Positions 13,100 through 24,939 of a stretch of DNA of 64,000 nt are shown here, in pieces. The notes under the pieces were generated by a model. That model was not told the DNA's origin and did no database searches. It saw nothing but the letters and a program-made list of their open reading frames with translations. Source of the DNA: Zerene cesonia (lineage: Eukaryota > Arthropoda > Insecta > Lepidoptera > Pieridae); assembly GCF_012273895.1 (NCBI RefSeq), contig NC_052118.1, positions 2,542,001 through 2,606,000 of the forward strand, written 5' to 3'. The position numbers and the translations under genes are program-made. Position 1 is the stretch's first letter; each line of letters opens with the position of its first letter.

Positions 13100-13248
13100 C
13101 TTTCACTTACTAGAACACTGTTGTCTAAAGAGCTACTTGCTATTTTTTGTTCATTAGGGCTATAAAATAATGCTGTGATACTATTACGATGACCCTTTAA
13201 ATGTTTTTCTAAACACGGATCCAGGCAAGTGAATGTATCACATTCCAT
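10198..13248 (-). CDS. Poc1: POC1 centriolar WD40 protein
   Basis: POC1 is a centriole and basal-body protein that stabilises the inner triplet wall. Exons in transcript order: 13111-13248, 12796-13017, 12082-12407, 11532-11616, 11322-11441, 11116-11244, 10198-10872; phases fit and give 564 residues. Residues 1 to about 305 form seven WD40 repeats: KHLKGHRNSITAL opens the first, and later ones include FLGHDEAVMDVTFSPTGKYM, FKAHSQTVRSVQFSPDGSK, LVGHTNWVRRAIMSQDG and LSGHTGSVNAVNFSPSG. The last exon codes a poorly conserved Ser/Asn-rich linker and a short C-terminal helix (VNAIVDHLNALHEAVDLVDL) that fits the POC1 C-terminal coiled coil. The start is the ATG at 13248, which aligns with the family start; an in-frame ATG lies 13 codons upstream. 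The gene is head-to-head with XPO5. Intron 1 carries a TA microsatellite and intron 2 a transposon fragment. Confidence 0.93.
12480..12720. repeat. Dispersed repeat fragment in POC1 intron 2
   Basis: The segment 'cactggggaagtagcacacc ... cccagtccacacctaaattc ... tcaatcctttcctaaccc' is a diverged copy of the repeat also seen near 8330-8450 and 28770-28985. The open frame crossing it on the plus strand has no protein resemblance. Confidence 0.55.
13066..13098. repeat. (TA)n microsatellite in POC1 intron 1
   Basis: An uninterrupted alternating TA run of about 33 bases lies just inside the first intron of POC1, about a dozen bases from the exon 1 donor. Confidence 0.95.
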
Positions 13249-14298
13249 AATAAAATAAAAATGTATATTGCACAAGATTTCAATCACTCTCCAATAATAA
13301 TATCAATTTCCGATAAAAATGACAATTCGTTGGATACAACAAACTTGCTTTGTAAATCTAAGAAAAGCAATAGAAAACAATGAAAATTGTATCGTTTGCA
13401 AATTTAAAACATTAGTCACTTCACCAGTTTGAATTCAAAACAAAAACCATAGACAGAATGTTCTTTTTTCTGTTGAATTAATGGCAAATGACAAAAAGAA
13501 CAACGAATAACATTTTCAAATGGGTACACAAATAGGTACATTACATTATAAATACAATTATAATTTACAATTTCTACAATCATCCTAAACAATATTTATA
13601 AAATCACACAGATTGTTTCCCTATTTTCGGTATAAATATCAATTAAATTAGTGCCTGACTGATTTCTCTCTCTCTGTTCTAAATTTTATTCATGTAAAAT
13701 TACATGCCTGATGCCATCGAAAGACGATACCATGATCACTGACATTGAGAGGTCGTTTTTTCTTTTAGAGGTTGTATGAGGCAACACTTTAAAATGAATT
13801 TGATTTGAAAGTGTCTATGGAAATATTTTCTGATCCTTTTCAACACGAGGTAATTTCAATGTTTTGATGAAAATATATTTCTCTTTTTGGCGTAATAACG
13901 TAATTTTATTGAAAGTATGTATAAAACATAAGCGCATTTGATTTAGTTTTACTATAAAATATAAATAATCTATTTATTTCCTTCTCAAACAATACCCGGT
14001 GCATGCCATTGAATGTTCTTTTATTTTGTTCTGTATTCTAAAATATGTGCAAATTTTTTTACAGTTTCGAAATAAAAAAAAAATATGAAGTGAAATATTA
14101 TTCTATGGGTTTGATTTCATTGAACACTGTAGGTAAGACTTTTATTACTTTCAAACAAATTATTCATGAGTGACCAAAATAATAAATTACATTCGTATGT
14201 CATCATGTATTTAACAGCTGTTTTATGAATTTTTCTAAAATTCTTAATTACTATCGAGAACATAGGTTTTAATTAATGTACAGCAAAGATAAGCTACA
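13249..14298. promoter_or_regulatory. Divergent intergenic region POC1/XPO5
   Basis: About 1.05 kb separate the start codons of POC1 (-) and exportin-5 (+), so both promoters should lie here. I could not pick out a confident core promoter motif. No coding sequence or clear transposon is visible in it. Confidence 0.45.
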
Positions 14299-16325
14299 AT
14301 GAACATGGGAGCAAATGGAACCGATGTGGCCGGGGAGGTAGCCCTCATAGCTGATGAACTGAGCCGTGCTGTGGAGCTGACTCTTAACCCTACTATTGCA
14401 CACGAAGCAAGAAATCAGGCTTATAATGCTTGTGAAAGGTATGATTGGAAATTAGTTAGAATATATAATCTTATAGGACTGGTATAGGCATTTGCTTTCT
14501 TTGCAAAATAGCTATAAAATTGAATAAATTGAAACTTCACATAGTAATTAGCTTAGATTATTCTTTAATAACTGGAGTTAACTCATAGTAGAACTAATAT
14601 AAATGTTATGCATTTATTATAAATTTCCAGTTTTAAAGAAAATTCTCCATGGTGTGCACAAGCTGGGTTGCTGTTGGCGAGTACAGCTCACTACTCTCCT
14701 GTAGTTAAGCATTTTGGTCTGCAGCTTATGGAACACACAGTTAAATATAGATGGACACAAATAACTCAAGCTGAGAAGCTGTTTATTAAGGTTTTTATAA
14801 TTCGTTATTACTGTTTATTGGTGATGATGACTATTTAATTTAACATGAGAATTTAATGTATCAATATTTAATTTAATTATGTTCTCCTTCATTCTTAGGA
14901 AAATGCCATGAAATTGTTATACATGGGGGGATGGGAGACTGGGCACTTGAATGATGCCTTGGCTCGTGTGATTGTTGAAATGATTAAGCGAGAGTGGCCT
15001 CAGCAGTGGCCTACATTGTTGGCTGAGCTTAGTGATGCCTGTTCTAGGGGACATTTGCACACTCAAATTGTGCTTCATGTGTTTCTTAGACTTGTTGAAG
15101 ATGTAGCTACTTTACAAGTGAGTTTATGTATATAAAATGTATCTAAATATGATTATGTAAGCTTGCTGTGATTCATACTTAATAAGTACTTATTGCTATT
15201 ATCTTTTTTGTTCATCAATCTATATACCTATTTCCCTTGGTCACACCATCATGCGTGAATAGCTGGACCGATTTCCAAAATTCTTTCACTATTAGAAAGC
15301 TGAAATTACACATGTGACATAGGCTATATAAGTACCACAAGTGAAACCAGGGCAAGCAGCTGGTATAGATAGAAAAAGAAAAAAGTTATGGTTTGAGTAA
15401 CTTATAAAACATAATTTTTAAATTGTTTATTTTCTGTGCATTATAGACATTGGAGCAGCATCAACGGCGGAAAGACATCTACCAAGCACTCACTAGTAAT
15501 ATGGCAGAGATATTTGCCTTTTTTATGCGTCTCATAGAGTTACATGTGCAGGAATTTAGAGAGAAAACAGCTGCTGGGGATTATAATGCTGCGGCAAGCA
15601 ATGGTCGAGTTGTACAGGTATCACTTTGATCCATGATTTTTTGTAAGTGTAATTTTAAACAAAATTTACATACAATCAGACATTTGAAGGTACAATATGA
15701 AGACAAGTTGTCAATGCAATTACTTTAAGTACTATATAGATTAATTGAATAATGATATATTTCATTATCATAAAATGTAGTTCCGATAAATAAATTTGAA
15801 ATTGGAATTGTAATGATTGGTTTATATTTCAAAACTTTTAGGTGGTCCTGCTAACCTTGACAGGATTTGTGGAATGGGTTTCTACAAATCATGTAGTGAC
15901 CAATAATGGTCGTCTACTACAAATACTCTGCATTTTGTTGCAAGATGATGTGTTTCAATTGCCAGCTGCTGAATGCTTGCTACAAATTGTTAATAGGAAA
16001 GGCTCTGTAAGTCACCTTAAAACCTAAGATATAAAATTAATTTATAAACTCTATTTGTTATAAATGGACAAATTATTTTACTTAATATAATAATGAATGT
16101 TTTTCAGACAAAAGAACGCAAACCACTTATGATATTATTCAGTGAAGACGCAATCTCATGCATCCATCGTGCTGCTGTCTCAAGTATTTCTGCAATGGAT
16201 GAAAACCACTACCTGTTTTTGAAAAAACTTTCACAGGTACCTATCTTATTTTTTTTCAATTTTTTTTAAGAAGTTATGTATATACTTTTTTTCAAATAAA
16301 TATTAAACTAGAGAAACAAGAAAGA

Positions 16326-16381
<56 letters not shown>

Positions 16382-19300
16382 TTTGCAAATCTAATTTACC
16401 TTTAACTAAGTATACACATATTGGTTGGCATTAAAGCAAGTTATATCTATCTATTAAAGATTTTGAAAAAGTACACATTTAATTTTTTTTTGTACTAAAG
16501 TAGAAGTTGTCATGATAATTGTCACAATAAAATAAATAAAATCTAGAAAACATCTTCACAGCCCTTTGTAGGTGCCTCAGGGCAGTGGATGCGATGGATA
16601 CCGCGAGGCGATCCACACATACTCGCTTACTCATTCTCTTTAAATATAAAGACATGAGCTCGCGTCTCCAACAGGTGCTGGCGGGGCTGGCCCAGCAGCT
16701 GACGTCGCTGTGGAACTTCGCGAGCAGCCCCGAGCGCTGGCTGCCCGTGCTGCTGGAGAGCGCGCTGCTGCTGACGTCGCACGCGTCGCTGACGCTCGCG
16801 CACACGGCCAACTCGCTGTGGCTGGCGTTCCTCAAGCACGAGCAGATCTCGCGCCTGCCGCACGTGCTGCAGGTGCTGCCGCGCTGGCTGCACGCCGCTG
16901 CGCCCAAAGTTCTCAAGGTATTCTTGTGTACGAGATGTTCTGTTTAGCTGTATATAGGGTGTTGTATTTTTATGCGCATTTTTGTTTTTTTTTTATTTAT
17001 TCTGTAGGTTTTATTAGCACTGAATGGATAAATATATTTTGTGGGTGATTTTTAAAATGGGCTTTAAAAATAAAGAAAGTTTTATGTAATTCAACAAAGA
17101 TTAGTATCAAATTGACCAATTCATAATCTAAGTTAATAAATAATGTTTGTATTTAAATCTGATGTAAGACTTAACAAAATTTCCCAGGTAACATATCCAT
17201 CATCGCGTGTAAGTGGTTCTAACGACGCAGTGTCATATGCTTGTATGGATTACGACAGTGAACAAGAATTCGCCATTTTCTTCAGTCGTTGTCGAACTGA
17301 AATTTTAGAGAGCTTTAGGTGAGCATCTTCAAGTTAAAGACTGTTGGTCTTATAATTTGATGTTTATTTTACGACACGTTTTTATGTTAGAGAAGTATAT
17401 TGAAGTTATTTTTTTTATACATAGGTACTGTATGGTAGCAGCACCATTAGTGACTTGGTCGTATGTAGAACAGTGGACCCAAACGGCGCTGGACAAATTG
17501 GATTCAGCTCCTCCGACCATGGACGTCACGCACCCATTACATGTAGAGTGGGAAGCACTTGCACAGGTATATTTATGTACTAAAATAGAGACTTTTCAAA
17601 ACATGCAAGTGTAAGAATTTTAAAATTACAAACATTCTTATTTCCTATTGAGAAGTAGTAGCACAAATTGTTCTAGTATCTAATAAAATATAATTAAACA
17701 TTTACAATATAGATGACTAGCAGTTCGCCCATGGTGCATATATTCCTTAATAAATGGGCTATCTAAAACTGAAAGAATTTAGTAGCGGACCAGTAGTTCC
17801 TGAGATTAGCGCGTTCAAACAAACAAACAAACTCTTCAGCTTTATAATATTAGTGTAGATTAAGGTCATGCAGCTATTAGGAAAGTCGGCAATCATATTC
17901 CCATTATTTGCTCACATAGCATATATTTACTAATAATTAGCAGTCAAAATACCAGTTGTTTTATATTTCATCCAGTCCATTAAATTAAATGAGCCTAAAT
18001 TCCTTGCATATAGGTACTGGACGTGGTACTGTCCCGGCTGCTGCAAGCGGATCCGCGGCCCAACGTGGCGGAGGGGCTGCGGCTGCTGCAGCGCTGCGTG
18101 GCGTGCGAGCCGCGCGCGCCGCTGCTGCTCTCGCTGCTGCTCTCCTTCATATCCGCGCTCTTCGTATTCCTCAGCTGCGCGTACAGCCAGCTCGCCGGTA
18201 AGTCAACCTCCCTGCCTCCCACTCGTGCCTGCTTCTCCAGTTTACATAACATTTTTCAGTTAAAATTTCTATAACAATTGGCATCGCTCAGTTAGTGAGA
18301 GAGCTGAGATGAGAAGACAGAGAGAAAGAGTGTGTATTTTTAATATAATTGCTGTATGCAGGGCCAAGCGTGGGTTGTGCGGGCGCAGAGCTACTGCCGC
18401 GCGTGCTGGACAAGATCTTCGCGGCGCTGGTGTACGAGGGCGCGCCGCCCGAGGGCCGCGGCGCGCGCGCAGTCAAGAACGTGCGCCGGCACGCCGCCGG
18501 CCTGCTCGTTAAGCTCGGCTCTAAGGTGACCCAGCATTGTTGAATAAAGTCGCTGATTTACTGTGACTGATTACTGTTTACTTTTTATTGATATAATATG
18601 GATTAATTAAAAGTCTAGACACATGGACAACAACACATATTTAACACTAGTTAGTGAGTGAATTGGAATTGGACAAAACAAATTCACACGGTTAGCACAA
18701 CACGTAAATTAAATTAAAATCAAAAACACTCACTTGAATAATTCACTGAAATATAATTACTGTAAATGACATAGTAATAGGAAAATTACGTTTAAAATAA
18801 GCAGCTTAATAAAGACACGTTTATCGTGGGCGCAGTACCCGCTGCTGCTGCTGCCGGTGTTCCCGCGGCTGCACGAGATGTGCCGCGCGGCGCTGGCGCG
18901 GCCCGACCTCAGCGCCGTGGAGAGCGTCACGCTGCAGGAGGCGCTGCTGCTCGTCTCCAACCACCTCTGCTGCTACGAGCGCCAGAGCGCACTCGTCGCG
19001 CAGGTACACACACACACACACACACACGGTTTAATAGATACTCCACTCTGTTGCGTTTTTATTGTTATAATTATTGTTCTATTAAATATATAACTATTTT
19101 TATCAATAAACTAGCGTATCGCCTCGCTTGTGGTACGTTTTTTCTTTCCTTAGGAACATGTCTTGTTTCTTAAGAAAATTGTTTAAAAAAGTTAAGCTTA
19201 ATTGATAGTGCCGTTCCTGAGTTTTACGCTTTGCATCACATTCGGTTCATTTTCATCTATAACGACAAACCTCCTATAAGCTGTTAGAATTAGACCAAAT

Positions 19301-22300
19301 TAGAATGAGGGCACACAGAAAATCACAACACTAACCTCGGTTTGTAGGTGTTGGGCGATTGCAGCGCGCGCTGGGCGGCGCTGTCGGCGCACCTCACCAG
19401 TGCGGAAGCGCTAGCCCGGCTCATCGGGCTGGACGCGCCGCCCACGGACGCGGACGAGGAGCGCGGCCGGGCGCGCCGCACGCTGCTGCACGCGCTGTCC
19501 CTCGCGCTCGGCGTCGTCAAGCGCACGTGCGTCCCGGCCGACCCGGACAAGGCGGCCCGCGGCGGGTTCGGAGCCGGGCTCACGCCGGCCGGCAACCCGG
19601 TGTGGCGCAACCCGGCCGCCGCACACGTGCTGCCGCTGTTCCCGCACGCGCTGGCGCTGGGCCGCGCGTTGCACGAGCTGCACGCGCCGCACGCCGCGGC
19701 GCTGCGCCACCCCGCGCACGCGCGCGCGCTGCAGCCGCCGCCGGCCGAGCGCAGGAACCTGCTGGGCATGCGCGACGACACCCCGCTGGCGCCGCTCTCG
19801 GTGCCGCAGGCTACAACCCCACAGGATAGAATGCAAAACTTCCTGCACACATTGCATGATAATGTTAGTTTTTAAATACGTATTTTCACAATTAAAAAAA
19901 AACTAGATTTTACACTCTTCTGCTTGCAATTGCTGGATCAGGCTAAGAAAAAAAGTAAATATTTTTACAAAAAAAAAAAANNNNNNNNNNNNNNNNNNNN
20001 NNNNNNNNNNNNNNNNNNNNNNNNNNNNNNNNNNNNNNNNNNNNNNNNNNNNNNNNNNNNNNNNNNNNNNNNNNNNNNNNNNNNNNNNNNNNNNNNNNNN
20101 NNNNNNNNNNNNNNNNNNNNNNNNNNNNNNNNNNNNNNNNNNNNNNNNNNNNNNNNNNNNNNNNNNNNNNNNNNNNNNNNNNNNNNNNNNNNNNNNNNNN
20201 NNNNNNNNNNNNNNNNNNNNNNNNNNNNNNNNNNNNNNNNNNNNNNNNNNNNNNNNNNNNNNNNNNNNNNNNNNNNNNNNNNNNNNNNNNNNNNNNNNNN
20301 NNNNNNNNNNNNNNNNNNNNNNNNNNNNNNNNNNNNNNNNNNNNNNNNNNNNNNNNNNNNNNNNNNNNNNNNNNNNNNNNNNNNNNNNNNNNNNNNNNNN
20401 NNNNNNNNNNNNNNNNNNNNNNNNNNNNNNNNNNNNNNNNNNNNNNNNNNNNNNNNNNNNNNNNNNNNNNNNNNNNNNNNNNNNNNNNNNNNNNNNNNNN
20501 NNNNNNNNNNNNNNNNNNNNNNNNNNNNNNNNNNNNNNNNNNNNNNNNNNNNNNNNNNNNNNNNNNNNNNNNNNNNNNNNNNNNNNNNNNNNNNNNNNNN
20601 NNNNNNNNNNNNNNNNNNNNNNNNNNNNNNNNNNNNNNNNNNNNNNNNNNNNNNNNNNNNNNNNNNNNNNNNNNNNNNNNNNNNNNNNNNNNNNNNNNNN
20701 NNNNNNNNNNNNNNNNNNNNNNNNNNNNNNNNNNNNNNNNNNNNNNNNNNNNNNNNNNNNNNNNNNNNNNNNNNNNNNNNNNNNNNNNNNNNNNNNNNNN
20801 NNNNNNNNNNNNNNNNNNNNNNNNNNNNNNNNNNNNNNNNNNNNNNNNNNNNNNNNNNNNNNNNNNNNNNNNNNNNNNNNNNNNNNNNNNNNNNNNNNNN
20901 NNNNNNNNNNNNNNNNNNNNNNNNNNNNNNNNNNNNNNNNNNNNNNNNNNNNNNNNNNNNNNNNNNNNNNNNNNNNNNNNACATGGCAGGCACCATCTTA
21001 CAATGAAAAAAGAATCATAGAAATCGTTAGCCAGTCAAAAGTTACTCATAACATAACTCAGTAACAAAAACATAAACATGCAGTCGAATTGATAACTTCC
21101 TTCTTTTTCGGTTTCGGTCTAAGTTGGTTAATTTTTTTTTAAACAAAGCTTTAAAATATAGGCTTATCTTTAGATAAGCCTATATTTGTAATTTATACAA
21201 GTGGGTTAAGTGGGTGGATAATGAATTAATTACCCCACGTACTTGCCACGTACGCTCACTCACACCGCGGCGTGCGCGCAGGTGTGCCAGCTGGTGGGCG
21301 CGGCGGCGGCGTCGCTGGGCCGCGAGCTGTACGGCGCGGGCGGGCTGGCACGCGCGGTGTGCGGCGCGCTGCTGGCGGCGCCGGCGCGGCTGCCCGACCA
21401 CTGGCTGCGCCGCGTGCTGCGCGCCGCGCTGCGCCCGCTGCTGCTGCACTGCCCGCCCGCGCACTACGCGGACGTCGCGCTGCCGCTGTTGCAGCACACC
21501 GCGCCGCTCAGTCAGTATTACCCAATGACAACTAATGCCTTCACAATTCTTTTTTTTTTGTTCACAATAGAACGTCACTGATTTTCCTTGGGGGAGGTAC
21601 AATTTCAGATTCTAAAACGAGACCAATTAATTGCCTGTCAAACTTAAAAATAACCAGGTCAATCGGTTGACAACCTGTGGACTTTTAACTTCGAAGAGTT
21701 TAAGAGTTACAAAACCAAAAAAAGAAAAAAAAAAGAATTTTTATATTATAACTACAATATTTGCGTTAAAGCAAACTTGCTATGCTAGCAAGCATATACA
21801 ATTAAAATCAGATACTAGAAATAATAAAAGCAATGGTGGCTCAGTGGTGAGAACCTCGGACTTCAAAATCGATAAGTCGGGGTTCGAGACCGGGCGAGCG
21901 TGCAGGAAATAAATAGATTTTTCAATTTATCGGCGCATGTAGATAACATCACCACTGCTCATGGTGAAGGAAAACATCTTGAGGAAACCGGCATGTCCGA
22001 GAATCAAAAGTTCGACGACATGTGACATCTGCCAACCCGCACTTGGCCAGCGTGGTGGATTATGGCCTGAACCCTCATAGGAGGCCTGTGTCCCAGCAGT
22101 GGGAACATATATGGGCTGGTGATGATGACTAGAAATAAAATGGTATTATAAGAAAGTACGGCAGATATTATAAATTAATATTTTAAATTTTCAGTGGTTG
22201 TACATTTAACACAACGTTGGGACTATGTGACGTCGCTGTACGAGTCTGGTAAACTTGAAGAAGAGAGTGGAAGTGAATCGCAAGAAGTTTTAGAAGATAT

Positions 22301-24939
22301 GCTAGTCCGTCACCTTACTAGGGAATATTTAGAAGTATTAAAGGTACATAATATATTAGACATAATATATCAGATAATTAATGATTTATTTAAATGATTG
22401 TATTTTGTGAAATTTTTCAACTATTTTTATAGTTTTGACCAAATACAATTTATTTTATAGTTAAATATTTTACTTTTTGTATAAAAGTAAATACAGAGCT
22501 CTTGTAAGAATTCATTTTGATTTTAACCTATACAATGGAGGTATTAAATCGAAACAGATACAAATTGAACGCAAAAGCAATCAATCCATTATACATATAT
22601 CGATTAATATTACATTTAGCTCACTCAAATTACAATGCATTATGAGCGTCGATAAAGTATGATTGAAATGTATCCCGGCAGGTGTCGCTAGTGGAAGGGG
22701 GAGTGGCGTGCGAAGCGAGCGTGGACATGGACGAGGACAGCATGGGCGGCGGCGCGGGGGGCGCGGGGGGCGGCGCGGGCGGGGCGGCCGCGCGCGCGCC
22801 CGAGCACGTGTCCGAGCTGGGCGCGCTGCTGCTCGCCGACCCCGTGGCGGGGCCCGCGCTCTTGCACACGGTTGGTATAACCCTTTGTGGTACAACCCAC
22901 ATGTGCCTTACCGATGCAACATGTTTTAGTATGATCTATACAGTACTAGCTGATCCGGCAAACGCTGTTACGTTAGGTTAGGGGTATGAAAAATTAAAAC
23001 GTTAGGGGTATGAAACATAGATGTTGGCGGATTCTGAGATATACCCAATATGCAAACATAATTTCATAAGAATTATTCCAGCCGTTTCGGAGGAGTTCGG
23101 TAATAAAACATGTAAGATAAAGACACAGGCACAGTATAAAAATAGCATACAGTAGAATAAGGGCGTTGCAATAGTCGAAAACGTTTAGACAATATCACAG
23201 TTACCAAGACTCAATTGACCTGCATTGAATTGTTATTATAATACATATAATATATTAATTGAACAACTGTATGTATTAATTATTGGTCTGTGGTGCAAGG
23301 ATACGTTTTACTAACTTACAAATAAATATGCTATTTTCAAGTATGTCTTTATAACTAAGCTATAAATAAATAGCATAAAAGCACCGTGCTGACATCGCAT
23401 ATGTCGATACGCTTGCAGATCCTCCGCGCCCTCACGTGGAACGACTCGACGTCGTCGCTGCGCGCCTGCGCGCTGGCGCTGCCGGCGCTGCGCGCGGCGC
23501 TGGGCGCCGACGGCGTGAGCGCGGCCGAGGCCAACGGCGCGCTGGCCGCCGTGCTGCACGCGCTGCGCCTGCACGGCCAGCACGAGGCCAACCAGGCCGC
23601 GCTGCTCACGCTCGCCGTGCAGGTCCGTCTAGCTACCTACCTACGTCTAGTTTTTCAAACTTCCAGTTTTTGTCTCATGTCTCTTATCCAAGCGGATACA
23701 AATTTTACAAACCGTCATTCAGCTTTTTTTTAGTTATAATATGTGGAGTAACTACAACTTTCTTTAATATACAAGATAAATACTAATTGTGTCAAGCAGT
23801 TTCAATCACATGTGAATTATGAAACTGCAGTTAATAACAAGTATTTCAACACAGCTTATGTGTTATTATTGTCACATACGATATAACACGGCTAAACATC
23901 ATCAAAATCTGTTAAGTGGTTTTTATATGGAAGAGGAACATACATTCTTCTAAACTTTCTTATAATACTAGTAGGATGTACATTTGTGTTTGACAATATA
24001 TAAACGTATATGTTATATATTGTCAGTCCGGCTTCGTCCGGGGTATTTATAGGGAAAAAAAAAAAATTGTGGTCGTACCGGGAGTTCCCGAGAGCATCGC
24101 GATCAAACAGACAAAGTTTCCAACTCATACACGTCCCCAGGCGTACGAGACGCTCCGGCCGCGGTTCCCGGGCGTGGCGAGCGTGCTGGGCGCGATCCCG
24201 GACGTGGACGCGCACGACCTGCGGCGCCTCGACGAGAAGCTCGCCGCGCACCCCGCGCGCCCCGCCAAGATCGACAAGAGCAAGAAGGAGCTGTTCAAGA
24301 AGATCGCCTCCAGGGTCGGTACACGCGTATACACACACACACANNNNNNNNNNNNNNNNNNNNNNNNNNNNNNNNNNNNNNNNNNNNNNNNNNNNNNNNN
24401 NNNNNNNNNNNNNNNNNACACACACACACACACACACACACGCTTTGACACTGAATAGCGTGTAATCCAATTATAAAAACTCATCTGAATATGGTTACAG
24501 AGTGACCTTATAGTAATGTGTATGCATGTACACACATGAAAATTTTTCTCTTAAAACCGCCTTTATTTATAATTTTATAACATAATGATCTATATTCATA
24601 TTCATTTGTTGTATTATAAACAATATGCTTCAAATCCTAATTTTGAAAGTAACTAATGTAAGTTACCAAGTAACAAAAGAATTAAATACAAAAATACAGT
24701 CAAGAGAGACTTGAGATTCCCTTTATTTTTTGGGAACATTAGTTGAAAATATATTTCAATGTAAAATCAAAATTATAATTTTAAATAAATTTCAGGTGAT
24801 CGGCCGCAACGTGGGGCAACTCTTCAAAAAGGAGGTGTTCATATTGGACCTGCCGACGATGCACGCGCCCAAGGAGAAGCGCACCGTGGACGGCACGGAG
24901 GGCGGGCTCGAGCAGCTGTTCGCGAACGCGCCCACATAG
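14299..24939 (+). CDS. Xpo5: Exportin-5 (Ranbp21)
   Basis: Exportin-5 is a karyopherin that carries double-stranded RNAs such as pre-miRNA hairpins out of the nucleus with RanGTP. Nineteen exons: 14299-14438, 14631-14790, 14899-15117, 15447-15617, 15842-16006, 16108-16236, 16675-16917, 17188-17318, 17425-17566, 18014-18197, 18362-18525, 18836-19003, 19348-19863, 21282-21510, 22195-22343, 22682-22870, 23419-23622, 24141-24314, 24796-24939. They keep frame and give 1206 residues, close to the human length as I recall it (about 1200). Family landmarks: DALARVIVEMIKREWPQQWP (importin-beta N-terminal region), VVLTLTGFVEWVSTNHV, VKNVRRHAAGLLVKLGS, LGVVKRTCVPADPD with GNPVWRNP, HCPPAHYADVALPLL, and the C-terminal ELFKKIASRVIGRNVGQLFK. 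The gap between exons 13 and 14 removes no coding sequence: LHTLHDN joins VCQLVG in phase, as in the family. Exons 7, 10-14 and 16-18 are extremely GC-rich while the others are AT-rich. Exon 16 carries a Gly/Ala tract (about residues 991-1008). Confidence 0.97.
15225..15366. repeat. Transposon tail in XPO5 intron 3
   Basis: The sequence 'agctggaccgatttccaaaa ttctttcactattagaaagc ... gtgaaaccagggcaagcagc' matches the other retroelement-like tails in the window (compare 63220-63384), diverged. Confidence 0.5.
16329..16378. repeat. (TA)25 microsatellite in XPO5 intron 6
   Basis: An uninterrupted run of 25 TA units. It can form cruciforms and is likely polymorphic in length. Confidence 0.97.
16545..16625. 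repeat. Probable dispersed repeat in XPO5 intron 6
   Basis: The GC-richer piece 'gccctttgtaggtgcctcag ggcagtggatgcgatggata ccgcgaggcgatccacac' contrasts with the surrounding intron. It has no splice-compatible coding frame linked to XPO5, and exon 7 begins clearly at 16675. I read it as a retroelement remnant; no second copy is visible in this window. Confidence 0.35.
17710..17862 (+). repeat. Transposon tail, CTAGCTGTTCGCCC family
   Basis: 'tgactagcagttcgcccatg gtgcatat ... agtagcggaccagtagttcc tgag ... caaacaaacaaac ... tttataatattagtgtaga' follows the same order of motifs as 47892-48073 and 63220-63384. It lies in XPO5 intron 9. Confidence 0.75.
19006..19027. repeat. (AC)11 microsatellite at the exon 12 donor of XPO5
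   Basis: The donor of XPO5 exon 12 reads CAG|GTACACAC..., so the dinucleotide run starts at the third base of the intron. Confidence 0.95.
19109..19266 (+). repeat. Transposon tail in XPO5 intron 12
   Basis: 'aactagcgtatcgcctcgct tgtggtac ... gtgccgttcctgagttttac gctttgc ... gttcattttcatctataac' matches the layout of the copy at 49016-49200. Confidence 0.6.
19981..20980. other. Assembly gap (1000 N) in XPO5 intron 13
   Basis: A conventional 1000-base gap beginning after a run of A. Exons 13 and 14 join in phase without lost residues, so the missing DNA is intronic. Confidence 0.93.
21154..21187. repeat. Perfect 16-bp palindrome with 2-nt loop
   Basis: AAATATAGGCTTATCT is followed, after TT, by its exact reverse complement AGATAAGCCTATATTT, in the intron about 95 bases upstream of XPO5 exon 14. 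Confidence 0.9.
21825..22127 (+). mobile_element. tRNA-headed SINE with target-site duplication
   Basis: The head has RNA polymerase III promoter boxes: an A-box-like TGGCTCAGTGGTGAG (21837-21851) and a B box GGTTCGAGACC (21881-21891). The body ('aggaaaccggcatgtccgag', 'gtgtcccagcagtgggaac') is familiar from lepidopteran and other insect SINE or LINE tails and ends in GATGATG. Direct repeats ACTAGAAATAA at 21814-21824 and 22128-22138 flank it, as expected for LINE-driven insertion. It sits in XPO5 intron 14, sense to the gene. Confidence 0.85.
23020..23135. repeat. Transposon tail in XPO5 intron 16
   Basis: 'gttggcggattctgagatat acccaatatgcaaac ... attccagccgtttcggagga gttcgg' is the reverse-complement relative of the piece near 2196-2290. 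Confidence 0.6.
23880..24060 (-). repeat. Transposon tail in XPO5 intron 17
   Basis: The piece 'catcatcaaaatctgttaag tgg' and, further on, 'cagtccggcttcgtccgggg tatttatagggaaa' resemble rearranged ends of the 'CGGCTTCGCCCG' element family. The assignment is by short motifs only. Confidence 0.4.
24333..24441. repeat. (CA)n microsatellite with internal gap
   Basis: ACACAC repeats flank a 74-base run of N (24344-24417) just inside XPO5 intron 18. The gap is probably an unresolved stretch of the same repeat. Confidence 0.9.

Noticed and set aside
19323..19857. Long antisense and alternate-frame ORFs over XPO5 exon 13 and other GC-rich exons
   Set aside because: High GC removes stop codons in all frames. 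Only the frame matching exportin-5 has family motifs and fits the splice phases. The same applies at 16479-17048, 22581-22929, 23311-23609 and 27793-28181.
19981..20980. Missing exportin-5 exon in the gap
   Set aside because: Exon 13 (…LHTLHDN) joins exon 14 (VCQLVG…) in phase, and the pair lines up with the family without lost residues. The same reasoning clears the LARS1 and REP gaps.
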